Shown here: one piece after another, positions 38,107-51,103 of the stretch | Numbering within the stretch: position 1 is the first letter of the stretch | How the letters are laid out: each line of letters begins with the position of its first letter | Source of the DNA: Amoebidium appalachense | Lineage: Eukaryota > Ichthyosporea | NCBI GenBank assembly: GCA_963693365.1 | Contig: CAVNZM010000001.1 | Coordinates: forward strand, 6,262,001-6,326,000 | DNA: 64,000 nt | Reading direction: 5' to 3' | The notes under the pieces: model-generated | What the model was told of the DNA's origin: nothing | The model's input: the letters and a program-made list of their open reading frames with translations, nothing else | Database searches by the model: none | Made by a program: the position numbers and the translations under genes

Positions 38107-39098
38107 GAAGGCAATCTGCGCTGTTCCTCCTAGGTGTGCGGGCAAGCTATTGGTAGCAGATCATTCTGCCCTACGGCCGATATTTGAAAGAGCTGTTTGG
38201 TGATTGGTAGAGCATCACTGAGCCGAATTCCAGCGGACGGCAGCATCGGCGGCTGTGTGGAACAACAATCGACTGACAGAAACGTAAAAAAAAAAAGAAA
38301 AAAACGTAAACTTCCATCGATGTGTGTGCGGACACAATCCTGTGAGTATCCAGATCTTTTCCAGTCAATCCGTCAACCTAATTGTATGAATAGCGCGGTG
38401 GCGCGATAGGCGATAGCTCAATTCACTGTGAGACCTTCTTTTGGGACGTCAGGAGCACCACCGAACAGCGACGGGACGACGGCTAGTATCTGAGAGGGAA
38501 GGGATTGATGGAGGTCCCGATGGAGGGATAAAAATGTGGTTACACCTACTCTGTAATGATAGAATTACTTTTGCGAGTTGTATTCGACATTCCCATTATT
38601 CCAATAGGAGAGTCCGTGTTTGTAGGGAATATACCATTATTGTACACACTTAGTTTCTGGACTACACAGGTCAAGATCATCGACAAGGAAGGCATGGGGA
38701 GGTCTCCGTCTAGGCTTTTAAAGGGACCAGAATTTTTTTTGCACGTACCTTATGCTCCAGCTGCTTGTTTTGTGAAACCCGAGTCTGGATCAGGCCCGTG
38801 AGCCACTTGTGAGCCACACGAATTCGCAGGATCCAGGGGGTGCCGACAGGTTCGCAAAGGATCCGTCTCTCGGTTATTAGAATTTTATATTTCAAGTCAA
38901 CGATAAACCGTTTTATGCTTTTGATTCAAGGCACACGGTTGATCTTGACATTGCAGAACAGGGGCGAGCAACGTTAGTGTTGAGTGGAGAGAGAGTGCGG
39001 GGGTATGAGGGTTAGCTGACGAGTTGTCCTATACCTTCCCAGAGACGTATATACCAGCACATTTTTTGGAGCTACTATTAATATCCTTGTGTTCGCAG
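38107..39098. other. Intergenic, upstream of the PP2A scaffold gene
   Basis: Mostly unique DNA. I see no convincing gene. A GTATATA at about 39047 and an acceptor GTTCGCAG at 39091-39098 suggest that a 5' UTR exon lies somewhere in this stretch. Confidence 0.5.
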
Positions 39099-39108
39099 AA
39101 AGCACAAC

Positions 39109-40620
39109 ATGGGGGACGAACTATACAGCATCGCCATCCTAATCGATGACTTGAAGAGTGAGGATGTACAGGTGCGCCTCAACTCTGTGAGCCGCCTGTC
39201 TGTGGTGGCTCAGGCTCTTGGCCCCGAGCGCACTCGCATAGAGCTGCTTCCGTTCCTGCAAGGTGAGTTGTGGTGACATGCTACACAGGGACTACTTTTT
39301 GGTAAAGCAGGCCCACTACAGGGATATTGCTTTTCCAGGTAGCTTGTGACGGATAGGTGCGCCTACCTTGTTGTCAAAATCAGTACAATTCTCCTTGGTT
39401 CACGTGGTTGTGGGGCAGAAGAACATCGGTTGTAACGTACAGGGATGCTACCGAAACGTGTGTCCTATTCGGTTACTGTAGATTAACAAGTTGATGAGCA
39501 CGCCCGAAATGTGGTGCGGATTTTGGAGCAACCTTGGGACAAGCTGCTTTGTCCTGGAGCAGGCACATCCATCCTCTTGCTTGTGCAGGGCACAAAGGCA
39601 TGCAGAAGGGGAGCACCAATCGAATCATACAGGAGTCCTGATGTGCTGCTTGATGCAGAGTCTCTTGACGATGAGGACGAGGTGCTTGTTGCTCTTGCCG
39701 AGGAGCTGACCAAGTTCGTGCCTCTCGTGGGGGGGCCCGAGCAGGCACCAGCCCTCCTACCCGTTCTCGAGGCACTCTCCACCACAGAGGAGGCTGTCGT
39801 GCGGGACAAGGTAATACTTCGTCTTTGGCTGTTTTCCACCCCAACTCCCTCCCACCCTCCCACCTACTCCCCTTTCTCTCTCTCTCTCTCTCTCTCTCCC
39901 CCCCCCCCCCCCCCCCCCCCTCCCCCCTCTTCCCTCCCGGCCTCCCCTGTTCCCCCCTCGTCGCGCATGGTGTCGTACCCCCATACTTGAACACTGCGGG
40001 GATTGGCGCCTGCACACACAGGCATACCTACAGGTGCAGATACTCCATGCCAGATGCCGCGCACACACCTCTCTTTTTGCATAACCGAATGTGCTTGCTT
40101 GTATGTTCGTTTACGTTACGCATTACTTGCCCATTATACACGAGATCAAGATGCCTACATGTGGTTGTACGTTCTCACTGACCAATTTAGTTATGCCGCT
40201 TCAACCAGCATTTGAACACATCTCATTTATACACACGCACAACGATCTTCCATTTGCACCTGCACCCGAGCACCTGTGTCTACTATCACACTTCATCAAC
40301 CCCCCCGCCCCCCCGCCCGCCACACACACACACATACACACACACACACACACACACAGACACACACACACACACCGGAGGTTTTTCTGAAGAAAGAGAA
40401 GCTTACGACCCCGACACACCTACCTATTGGTCCGTTGGGTTTGTTTCAGCCAAATTCACCATCAACGTTCCTGCGCACGACACACCCACAACTCTCCGTA
40501 AAGTTGCGTGCATCTGTAGATGTTCATGTGTGCATGTGTGTATGCGCGGGTGTGCGTGTGTCCTTGCATGCCCGTGCGTGTGCCGGCTGGCACGTGTGTG
40601 CATGTGTGTATGTTTTTTTG

Positions 40621-40653
<33 letters not shown>

Positions 40654-41583
40654 GAGGCAAAATCACTCCAGGAACATGCATGTGCATGTGCCACGGCTCT
40701 AACGTTGAGCACATACAGGCGGTGCAGGGGCTGCTCACGGTGATGAGCACAGCCAGCGACAGCCAGGTAGCCACATATGCCGTCATGGTCAAACGGTTGG
40801 CCTCTGCAGAGTGGTTCACCTCCAAGGCCTCCTCAGCCGGCCTGTTCTCCACCATCTACCCCCGCGTAGACAACGACACGCGTACAGAGCTGAGGAGGCT
40901 CTATGCTGCTCTCTGCCGTGACGAGACACCCATGGTCAGGAGGGCTGCTGCTGCAAAGCTCGGGGTGGGTGACGTATGGCCGCACTGCTTGTTGGATAGC
41001 CGGGCAGGGTGTGTGTGTTTCATAGTCGATGGCTGGGTGGTGGTGGTGGTGGTGAATGTGGTTGTGGCTGTGTTGGGGGGGGGGGGGGGGGGATGCATTG
41101 GGGAGAGGGGGGAGGGGGGGGGGGAAGAAAGGAGGTAGCTGTAGGTGGACTCTCGGTGCTGGTGCCAAGAGCATGAATGCAATATTTAGATGTGAGCATC
41201 TGTGGGTGGGGATGTCTCACCGTCCATGCTTGTCTTGATTGACGAGTGCCAGTTACTTTGGGTGGTGTAATGTTTGAATGGGTGTGTCTTCGTTTTGGTG
41301 TTCGGGTGAAAGGGGGGGGGGGGGGGGGGGGGGGATCCGGTGCATAACTGGAGCAGGAGCAGTGTTGGTGACAGCATGATTGCAGGCGTGGAAGCTACCA
41401 GGGGGCAAGGACGCATCAACCATCCTGGTATGTGTAACACCTGTGTTTCCTTCCACCTAGTGTGTTTGGTGCTGTGCTGTCAACCAAGGCGGATGCATGG
41501 CTTTGGTGGCTACGGTGCTTTTTGCTAACGGGTTCCATTGGCTTTGTGGAGACGTGTGTGTGTGTGTGTGTGTGTGTGTTTGG

Positions 41584-41624
<41 letters not shown>

Positions 41625-41649
41625 GAGGTGGTGGTGTGTATGTGTGTGT

Positions 41650-41684
<35 letters not shown>

Positions 41685-42875
41685 TTCTGGATTTTAGTAT
41701 GACTGTCAGAAGAACAGCATTTGTCGGTTTGAAGTGTGAACTTCCAACTGATGTGGGGACACAACACAGGGGTTTGCCGAAGTAGTGGAGGAGGCAGCAG
41801 TGAAGAGTGAGCTTGTGCCCCTGTACGTGGCCCTGGCCCAGGATGACCAGGTACGTGCTTGAGCCATGTCTTCGTGTGTTGTCGCTGTTTAACCCCTTGA
41901 AACAGCCTTTGGCACTGCGGTTTTTGTCGAGGCAACAGGTGGCAGCGCTCAAGGCATACGTGGGAAGGTTGCTAAGCGCAGGAAGGGAGAAAAAATGAAC
42001 CTTACGGGGTTCGGGTGACGATGGAAGGAGCGGAAGGTAGTTGTTTGGTATTATGAGGTTGTGGTTGTTGTTGGCCGCACCCAAGGCTGCAGGCATAGTG
42101 GATGCCGCAAGCTATTACATGGCCCACACCTGCGGTGCCTGAAGTTCCTACTAGCACACTACCAATGTGCAGGCGGGTCTAAAAGGCACACAGATCTATG
42201 ATGCAGCTGGATGATAAGTGTTGGTGTGGCGGATGTGCAAGAAAAAGTTGGGCTTGACGAGCTCTGTGAGTGCTGTTGACATTCCCAGGGTTAGGTGTCT
42301 TCTGTGCCCGTTGGCAGCAGTGTTCATTCAGATTCAAAAGTATGCAGATACGAGGCTGGGCGTGGATTAGGGGGTATGTGCTAATACATTCTGCAAGGGT
42401 ACATGCTTTCGGGGTATATGGTGATACTGTGAGTGTATATGCTTCTAGTTATATGTTAAAGTGTGTGATGGGGCAGGACTCTGTGCGTCTCCTGTCGGTC
42501 GAGGTAGCAGTGACGATTGCACGACGGCTGAAGGGCCAACCGGCCGAGATTGAGGCACAGCTGATGGGCCCTCTGAGGGAGACACTGGCAGACAAGGCCT
42601 GGCGTGTACGATACATGGCCGCAGACAGATTCGTCCAGGTGAGTGTTTGGTGGTGCGTGTGTGCGCGCGTGCGTGCGTGCTTGCGTGCGTGTGTTCGTGT
42701 GTGTGTGTGGCTGGGGAGGGGGGGGGAGGTTTCATATGGTTGGCTATATAGCTACGTGTGGCATTTTGGTGAGGCGTATTGATTTGCATTGCTAGAAACT
42801 GTGATGAATGTGGCTGTGAACTGTGAAATATGGTGTGTATGGGTGGGTGATTTTTTGTTTGTTTTTTTTTTTTTT

Positions 42876-42918
<43 letters not shown>

Positions 42919-42932
42919 GGTTGTTGTTGTTT

Positions 42933-42964
<32 letters not shown>

Positions 42965-44034
42965 GGAGCATGTGATCATGATGGCTTGCCTAGTGCCTGG
43001 GTAACGTTTTGCACTGTATGTATATTTTTCTTGACAGTGTCATGTGGAATCAATGGGGCCATGGTAGTGGTATGGGTGCTGCTGGTGGCAGTGAAGGCCA
43101 AATAGTTGTGCTGACAGTAGGGGGCTGCAGCTGCAAGAAGAGCTCGGGCCGGAGATCTCCAAGGCAGATCTTATCCCGGCATTCATCAAGCTGCTCAGAG
43201 ACCCTGAGGCTGAGGTCAGAACCGCCGCTGCACAGCACGTGCCCGGTATGAGCTTGATGCGCTGATGGAGTGCATGCGCATGTTTGGTTGGGGTGGGGCA
43301 GGTGGGCCATGGAATGGCTGGTGTGGGGATAGTGATCAGAAAGTCATATAGTCTGTGTTGCGGAAGCCTGTGTTGTTCGGAGGAAGGGGGGGGGGGGGGG
43401 GAAGTGACGAGTGGACAATGGTATAGGGTGAGTAAAGGCAAGGTGTAGGAAACACGTACAGATGGTTAGTCGTGTTGGTAGCCATCTGTCGTGGTCGTGA
43501 GCAGTTTCAGCATCTGTTCCGTGCGTCATGTGCTCGTCTGACCACTGGTGGGTGCAGACTTCTGCCTCAACCTGCCTGCGGATGTGCGGGAGGACACGGC
43601 CATGCGGCTGGTGCTGCCGGCCGTTAAGGAGCTTGTGGTGGATTCCAACCAGCACGTGCGCGCAGCCCTGGCAAAGAAAATCATGAACCTGTCCACAGTT
43701 CTCGGCAAGCAAAAGTACAGCCCCTTTCGTACGCCCTGCGCTCATGCTAATGTAGAACACCCAAGATTTGCTGCCGTTACACATCCGTGCCTGTGTTCAC
43801 CCAATATGTGCATGCAACAATGAAGTTAACGCCTGCCTCTAGCGACAGTCACATTCTGCCCTTTTGGTGCTCTTTGCACACACGGACATGCACAAGCACT
43901 CCTAATGGTGCGTATCTGTACGGCAGCATTTTCTGCCTCTTTTCTGCTTCTTCCCTCCCCCACATCAGGCAACAACTGACTTGCACACCACTCGACATAT
44001 ACAACTGCACACACACGGACTCACATGCACACAC

Positions 44035-44116
<82 letters not shown>

Positions 44117-45600
44117 CCACTTAACCACCACAAACACACATGCACACACAAACATACACGCATGCATGCGCGCGCGCACACACACACGGGGATACGGGTA
44201 CACATACACAGCTACATGCACACACTCACACTCACACTCACACAACGTGCACATGCACATGCACATGCACATGCACATACACATGCACATGCACATAGAT
44301 ACGCAGATGTTGACATACACGCAGACCCGTGAGACACACACGCACATGCACATGCACGTGCACGTGCTGATGCATGCACACATGGTGAGACACGCACACA
44401 CAAGGACACAAGCACAAAAACAAACACACATGTACACACACACACACACACGCACACACAGTACCATCGACCAGCTCATCCCCCTGTTTCTGCAATTGTT
44501 GAAAGACGAGTTCCCAGAAGTCCGCTTGAATATCATCTCAAAACTCGACGCTGTGAACAAAGGTGGGTGTCGTCATATATCTTATTTCTCTCGTATTTAT
44601 GTGCTCATTCTTATGCGCACCTCGGTCTAAGAGTTATGAACATGCAAGCTCTCACTACCTGCGTGGGCTGACCGGACATTTGTCCCAAATAAGAACATGT
44701 TGCGGCATTGCCAACATTCCAATGTGCTTAGGAATCCTTCGTGCCTGGGGTACGTTTGCAGCAGATGCGAATTTCTGGAGCCTGTGGCAAACTTGTATGC
44801 TTTTTATGTTGCGGGCAGGGTGTGTGCAAACAATGGACCGATTTGCAGCTATACACATTTGCCCACTTGAAAGGAATGGTGGGAATGAGACTATGTGTTG
44901 CGAGTCGGTGGCTGTACTGGGCAAGATACCACATCACTTGCCACCCACCAAGTTCCCCGCATACAATGATTGCTCATCCTCACGATGTTCACATATTCCT
45001 AGTCGTGTTCTCTTTCCTATTTCCTTTCTCAAGGGAGATTCCAATCCATTCCTGAGGTATTGGTATGGTGCACCTTTTCCAATACAACCCCAACTAATCC
45101 TTCGGTGTATGTGTGTGCAGTGGTGGGGATCGAGCTGCTGTCACAGGCGCTTCTTCCAGCCATCGTGGAGCTTGCAGAGGACAGGCAGTGGCGGGTGCGC
45201 CTGGCCATCATCGAATACGTCCCCCTGCTGGCTGAGCAACTCGTATGCATTCCCCTGATCTGGTGAACCTGGGGTTTCACCTATTCGATTTCTTTTTTTC
45301 TTCTTTTTTTTTTTCCCTTCCGCCCATTGCTCTATGTTTATGGACAGATTGGTTAGCCAGTGCATGCAGTCCATCCCTTCCCTTACTCGATGTTTATTCA
45401 CGCAACTCATTTGGCCGCCTTTTACATGGGGTGTGCATACTCATCTGTTGGCTCTATGCTTACTTTCTTCTAGCCTGGTGATGCCAAATCACTGCACGTG
45501 TGCTTGAGTGCACCACGGTTTTGGTTCGTGTGCACTTAGTTGGCTCGTGTCTCGATTCCTACCGTGTCCCTGTGCACACACCTGGCCACCACCACCATCC

Positions 45601-45661
<61 letters not shown>

Positions 45662-45872
45662 ACACACAAATACACACACAGGCGCGCGTGCACACACACC
45701 ACCATTTATCTAGACACGTGTGCGGCGTTCACGTGCCAAGCAAGCACCCTTATACGCACGCGCATACAGTCACCCACTCAAGTACTCGTACAATCTTACA
45801 CCCGCGTGCATACACCTGCATTTATACAGCTGCGCACATGTTCACGCATCCCCACATTTTCCATACACGCAC

Positions 45873-45950
<78 letters not shown>

Positions 45951-46122
45951 CCCCCACCCTCCTTGTGGAGAGGCTGGTTTCGTGATTTGTACCTTCTGTG
46001 TATATGTAAATGCTCACGCAACCTCCTGCTCTCCCCCCCTTCCCACAACCAAAAAAAAGAAAAAAAGAAAAGAACATGTTCTCGCACGTAATCATTTACA
46101 TAACACATGGACACGGCACGCA

Positions 46123-46169
<47 letters not shown>

Positions 46170-46186
46170 GACACGGCACGCAAGCA

Positions 46187-46267
<81 letters not shown>

Positions 46268-47623
46268 GCTGAGGCTTGATGTCTGCTGCTTTCCTGTTGT
46301 TATTTATGTTGCTTGAATCGCTCTGTTCTAGCCACCACCCACGTATCCCTCCCCACTCCCGCCCCCTTCCCATCCCCCCTCACCCCTCACCCCTCCCCCC
46401 TTTTCGTTCCCGCCCAGGATAATCGAATAATGCAGGATGAGCTCTGTGCATGCATGCATGAATTGCCTATACATTTTCTTTGATTGCATGTATTGCTTTT
46501 GGTTCGTCGACTTGTGGACTGGGGTTTTGCTTGGCATTCAATTTTTAATCTCGAAGCATCCCCCCCCCCCCCCTTCCCCCCCAAACACCGGAAACTGAAA
46601 AATGGACTCTGTTTAATCATCCCTTGCCTGCGCATTTGCTTTGGCTTCGTGTGCGGTTTTGCCGAACCATCATACCACTTGCAAACATACGGCTCTAAAC
46701 AGAATGTGTATGGTCCTTTTTGTTTCATGCACAGCCCCGACATAACCCCTTTTCTGTTCGTTGCATATGCCTTACGACTGTACTTTTGCAGGGGCGGGAA
46801 TTCTTCGACGACAAACTCAACAATCTCTGCATGACCTGGCTCAACGACTGTGTGTTCTCCATCAGAGAAGCAGCGACAGGTGTGTTGTTCTCGGTGATTG
46901 ACACGTGGGTGGGTGTGGGTGTGGGCGTGTGCGTGGGTGTTTTGTTGGGGGGGGGGGGGTGAGGGGGGGACATTTTAGCCATCGAGTTTTTGAGTTGCGG
47001 GCTTGGGCAGTATAAAAGGGCGGTTCTGTTTGGTCGTACATGGTATGTGTGAGTTTTGAACCCGGCTGGTCAGACTTGGCAGTGCATGCAGTATTCCGTA
47101 CGATTGAATTGAGTTACAAAAAGGGCACTAGTTTTATCTGCACCAGGGGAGGGGGTATGATATTTTCAGCACCTCCCCTACCTTACCAGTCGTAGGATTT
47201 GTTTTTTGTCATCACCTTCGCTTTGGATGCCACGTTTACTGACGGGAGGGACGGGGGCACACAGAGAATCTTAAGAAGCTGGCGCAGATCTTTGGGCCGC
47301 AATGGGCACAGGAGACGATTATTCCGAAAGTTCTGTCCCTTTCACGCCACCCCAACTACCTCTACCGAATGACTACACTCTTCTGCATGAACGTATGCAT
47401 CCCCCCCCCCCTTCCAACACACACACACATCACCACAACCACAACCACAACCACCACCACACACACATACACACATGCACTCACACACAAACATACACAG
47501 ACAAGCGCGCGCACACACACGCTCCACCTGGGCTTCTTCTTAGAAGACACACTACTTCTGTAACGTGACTGTATTAAGCGTTTTACACCCACCCCCCCAC
47601 CCCCCCCCCCCCCCCCCCCCCCA

Positions 47624-47658
<35 letters not shown>

Positions 47659-48543
47659 ACAAAAAAGAAAGAACACATTACACGATGACCCTTGTGTTTT
47701 TAGCCCGTCTCATTCAAACCCTGCCTCGTGCCCCCTCCTCTTTCCCCTCCCGTAGGCACACATACATTACCGCCTTTGGCCATGCTGTTCTAGCTTTCAT
47801 TTACAGTGTATTCTACCCAAAGCAAGTAGGTATGTGTGCGTGCGTGCGTGCATGCGTGCATGCATGCATGCACCCCCTTGCGGAAAGGAAGGAAGGGGGG
47901 GGGGGGGGGGGGGGGGGAGACTGCCACATTGAAGCATGCATGCACAATGTGCTGACACGTTAAATGCCCTCTGCAGGCGCTTGCACCAGTAGTGGGAGGG
48001 CAGGTAGCGCTGCAGGCCATGGTGCCGGTAGTGTGTGAGATGGCGCAGGACAGCGTGCCCAACGTGCGGTTCAACGTGGCCAAGACCCTGGAGCAGATGG
48101 CCAACCTGCTGCAGGACAAGAGCGCATGTGCAGACCGCATCACCCCCACCCTCACACAGCTGGCCCAGGACAGCGATAAGGACGTCAAGTACTTTGCCAT
48201 GAGGGCACTGCTTGTCGGTACGTGGGATGGAAGGAGTGGTGTGGTGGTTGTGGGTGTGAGGAGGGGAGGGGGGGGGGGGGGGGGGGGGGGGGTGGGTGCG
48301 CGGGGCACGGGGCATGATGGTGTGTCTGTGCAGGAAGTGGGTAGGGACGTGTGCTTATCTTGTTGGTGTGTGTGTGTGTGTGTGTGTGTCAAGACTGTTT
48401 CGAATGCCACCACGTGGTGTGCAGATGGGGTTGTGTATGTCGGCGTGTTGGTTATTAGTGGATATCGAAAGTGGTTGTCTTGAAAATACACCCATTCTCA
48501 ACGGGCTTCCCCCTTCCTACACTGTTGATACCACTGCTAACGA

Positions 48544-48587
<44 letters not shown>

Positions 48588-48692
48588 CCTCCTCCTCTCT
48601 CTCTCTCTCTCAAGAAAAGACACATGCGCATACATACGTGCACACTCGTGTGCCCTGCACATGCGGACACACACACACATGCACATGCACAT

Positions 48693-48754
<62 letters not shown>

Positions 48755-48761
48755 GCACGCG

Positions 48762-48800
<39 letters not shown>

Positions 48801-48808
48801 CCGCATAA
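39109..48808 (+). CDS. PPP2R1A: PP2A 65-kDa scaffold subunit A (HEAT repeats), complete
   Basis: Coding exons: 39109-39262, 39659-39810, 40719-40964, 41770-41850, 42477-42638, 43131-43245, 43558-43714, 44462-44562, 45121-45242, 46792-46879, 47265-47392, 47977-48217, 48801-48808. They total 1,755 bases, 584 residues plus stop, against about 589 in human PPP2R1A/B. All phases agree. Seen: start [85 protein letters not shown], [15 protein letters not shown] helices and [12 protein letters not shown]. These are the tandem HEAT repeats (15 in the family) that form the horseshoe scaffold holding the catalytic C and regulatory B subunits. Paralogues A-alpha and A-beta cannot be separated outside vertebrates. 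An acceptor at 39098 implies a 5' UTR intron. The last coding exon supplies only CC-GCA-TAA. Confidence 0.97.
42856..42963. repeat. T/G homopolymer pairs in a PP2A-A intron
   Basis: T25-G32, then GTTGTTG, T13 and about 20 G. Two successive T-run-then-G-run junctions. Confidence 0.9.
44026..44461. repeat. CA and CACATG tract abutting PP2A-A exon 8
   Basis: About 75 bp of pure CA (44046-44115), then CA with ATGCAC hexamer units (44247-44295) and further CA, ending CACAG at 44461. Confidence 0.9.
45602..46264. repeat. Poly-C and CA blocks in a PP2A-A intron
   Basis: About 46 C (45602-45647), CA (45648-45680), CA (45873-45948), and CA (46122-46264) with an internal duplication of GACACGGCACGCAAGCA. 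Confidence 0.9.
47586..47656. repeat. Poly-C then poly-A block
   Basis: About 33 C with interruptions, followed by about 31 A, in the PP2A-A intron 11. Confidence 0.9.
48264..48800. repeat. G, GT, C and CA blocks filling the last PP2A-A intron
   Basis: In order: about 24 G (48268-48292), GT (48366-48389), about 38 C (48547-48584), a short CT run, then CA (48669-48800) ending in CAG. Both G/C and GT/CA pairs are complementary within this 583-bp intron. Confidence 0.9.
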
Positions 48809-49381
48809 CACGAAATTGTCAGCTGTAAGCCGATGCAGCATCGGCACGTTGTCCGTCCGTGTGTGTACATGTGAGTTGTGAATGGCTGTGTATATCACAC
48901 TAACACTAACGTTATATCTCGTTGTGAACCGTTATTTGATCAATACGAAAATACACATGCGGCAAAACAGCCTACCTGCGTAATTTAGATTTTTCAGGAG
49001 TTGCAAAGAAACTGCAGAACTGCACACACAAGAATTTCACATGCGAACACACAGGCACAGTTCATTACACATACAATACCAGAGAATCGAAGTTATGGTT
49101 AAATGACAGTTCACGCACAATCAACAGAACACTTGCAAGTAAAATCTTGTTAAAAGTTTCGAGTTTTAGTATTATGTTGTTGACTTTTGTGTAAAACGTT
49201 AGCACAAAGTAAAGATGTGCTATTCCAAGAAGAGCGAATGTGTATCGTAAGGATACACTACACACGGTATATATGGAATCTATTTGTGTCGGTGTACGTG
49301 TTCGGGGATATGCACACGAAGAATTTTGCAACCAGAACTATGTAACCTCTTTGATAACACGTTCCAAAGAAAAAGACACGA
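48809..49381 (+). other. Likely 3' UTR of the PP2A scaffold gene
   Basis: AT-balanced unique DNA between the stop codon and the first AATAAA. An 88-codon minus-strand frame (49065-49331) looks like chance. Confidence 0.5.
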
Positions 49382-49387
49382 AATAAA
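49382..49387 (+). terminator. Candidate poly(A) signal of the PP2A scaffold gene
   Basis: AATAAA, followed by a second overlapping AATAAA, 574 bases after the stop codon. Confidence 0.5.
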
Positions 49388-49463
49388 AATAAATGTTAAT
49401 TATTCAAACTCTATCCCCTCTCTCCACGTCCCCACACACAAAGGGAACACGAGAGAATCAAGA

Positions 49464-49464
49464 G

Positions 49465-49503
<39 letters not shown>

Positions 49504-50345
49504 CCCCGCACCTGCCCGCCCGCCCTTCCCCCAGCCACACACGTCACACACACACTTGTCACACCATCATGATTACAAGCACCACCACTACCCTTCTGCT
49601 CCCGTTGCTTTCACTTGCTGCCCCGCTTTTGGCCCCCCAACATCTCCCCCGCCGTTTTGATTAGGTTTTTTTGCAGTCGGATAGGTTTTGGCTTCCCCAT
49701 TCAGTTCAAACTTGAAATGAAATCTTTACTCCGGTTTGTCCTGCTTGTCCGGTTTATCCGCAGCTGTTTTTACACTTGCATTAATTACTAGTACTATGTA
49801 CATTGTGTTCACGGCCGTCACGGTGCACACCTGAGGAGCGCTAACAATTTGAAAGCTCTCTGATCTTCGAGTCTACGTGCTGCTTGAATGATCCCATGCA
49901 TGTTGTTGAGGGCGTGCGTGTACGCGTGTTAACGGTTTGTCAGTTTGTCAGGAGGCCTAGAGCACGCACTTGCATGCACCGTTGAATGTCATGCACATCC
50001 AGTGGATTCGGGCATGCAGATGGACCACATGCATGCATGTGCACCACATGTCCGACGAATGCGATGTATACTTGATTGATGACTGGGTTGCAAGCGTTCA
50101 TGCATGCTCCAGTCAAAAATGTCCGTCCGACTCCGCTCGTGGATTCGGGCAAAGCCACATATATGTGGTTCTGTGTTACATATTTCACGGTGACATCATG
50201 ACACAAGTTGTCATTACATAGGAAACTTGGGCAGCATGAGGTATTGTTGGCGGCCTATATGTGGCAATGGTAACATGATGCTATGATACAACACATTTGA
50301 AACCACGGTAGCTACGCGCGTGTATTTGTGACCTAATATGTGCTA
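49464..50345. other. Intergenic with short palindromes
   Basis: Poly-C (49466-49500), then unique DNA. CACATGCATGCATGTG at 50026-50041 is a perfect 16-bp palindrome and CCACATATATGTGG near 50156 a 14-bp one. Open frames at 49940-50221 on both strands are not convincing. Confidence 0.5.
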
Positions 50346-50376
50346 CATTTTATAAGCGCACTGCGCTTATAAAATG
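50346..50376. repeat. 31-bp near-perfect palindrome at an ORF stop codon
   Basis: CATTTTATAAGCGCA (50346-50360), one C, then its exact complement (50362-50376). The minus-strand stop codon TAG (50379-50377) is immediately adjacent, so the minus transcript would fold a 15-bp hairpin right after its stop. Confidence 0.9.
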
Positions 50377-50655
50377 CTACCCCAAAAAACCAACAAATTG
50401 ATCATAGATGTAGAATCTAGGGCGAACTTGTGTACGCATGTTACCATAATTTGCCACATTACACTTGTGACGATTTCGGAATCCTAGTTTTAGTTTCAAA
50501 GCTATACGAAAATAAGCAACCCCTGCATCATGAGTCACACCGTCAACCTTTTCAACATCTATAATCATCATCACGTGCCTTTCAATAGGTGAAATACCAC
50601 ATGCATCGGTGTGCCTAGACAAAGCTATGTGCTTCTTGCCGGTTAAACAACATGG
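50377..50655 (-). CDS. Unidentified ORF ending at a palindrome
   Basis: 92 codons are open between an in-frame TGA (50658-50656) and TAG. The only internal ATGs come late (for example within VMMIIDVEKVDG), so the start must be upstream, spliced or lost. The product is well balanced: CGISPIERHVMMIIDVEK, FRIALKLKLGFRNRHKC, RPRFYIYDQFVGFLG. Another frame upstream continues with protein-like sequence across a possible frameshift near 50650. No family recognised. It may be a decayed gene or element fragment. Confidence 0.3.
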   Translation of the reverse strand, partial: PCCLTGKKHIALSRHTDACGISPIERHVMMIIDVEKVDGVTHDAGVAYFRIALKLKLGFRNRHKCNVANYGNMRTQVRPRFYIYDQFVGFLG

Positions 50656-51103
50656 TCAACTAGATAAAAGGTGTGTTTTGGGATACCTGTGTGTAATTCA
50701 AATGCTAACTACTGCGATGCGGTTAAAGAGAATACTGCCTCTTTTTGTCAAGCCAGTTTCCCATCATTTCGTATCTGCAGCCCATACTTCAGGCCAAATT
50801 TAAGTATTTAAACGAACGAAGCAAGCCTAGTATTAAGCCAACCGCGACAACTACTATTGTATATCATGGCAATTCGACAAACACGGTACCAAAGGTGTGA
50901 AAGGGTTTCCACCCGCAATCCAGACACTTCCACCTTACAGTATATTATTAGTATTCGTCCGTATAGTATCTAATCGAGTACTCACCCACTCATTTTCACC
51001 TCCCCGCCCCTTCCCCCCTCCCCCCTCAAAAAAAAATGAGTTAGAGAAACGTTTCCTAATTCGTCCTTTTTAAACCAAACTCGAGATCATCATTCTCGCA
51101 CCT
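50656..51103. other. Unique DNA, no gene seen
   Basis: AT-rich sequence with no repeat tracts longer than about 10 bp until the C-rich stretch at 51001-51030. It may contain upstream parts of the minus-strand ORF at 50377-50655. Confidence 0.4.

Noticed and set aside
49065-49331. 88-codon minus-strand ORF
   Set aside because: It lies in the likely 3' UTR of the PP2A scaffold gene, and its composition fits AT-rich non-coding DNA.
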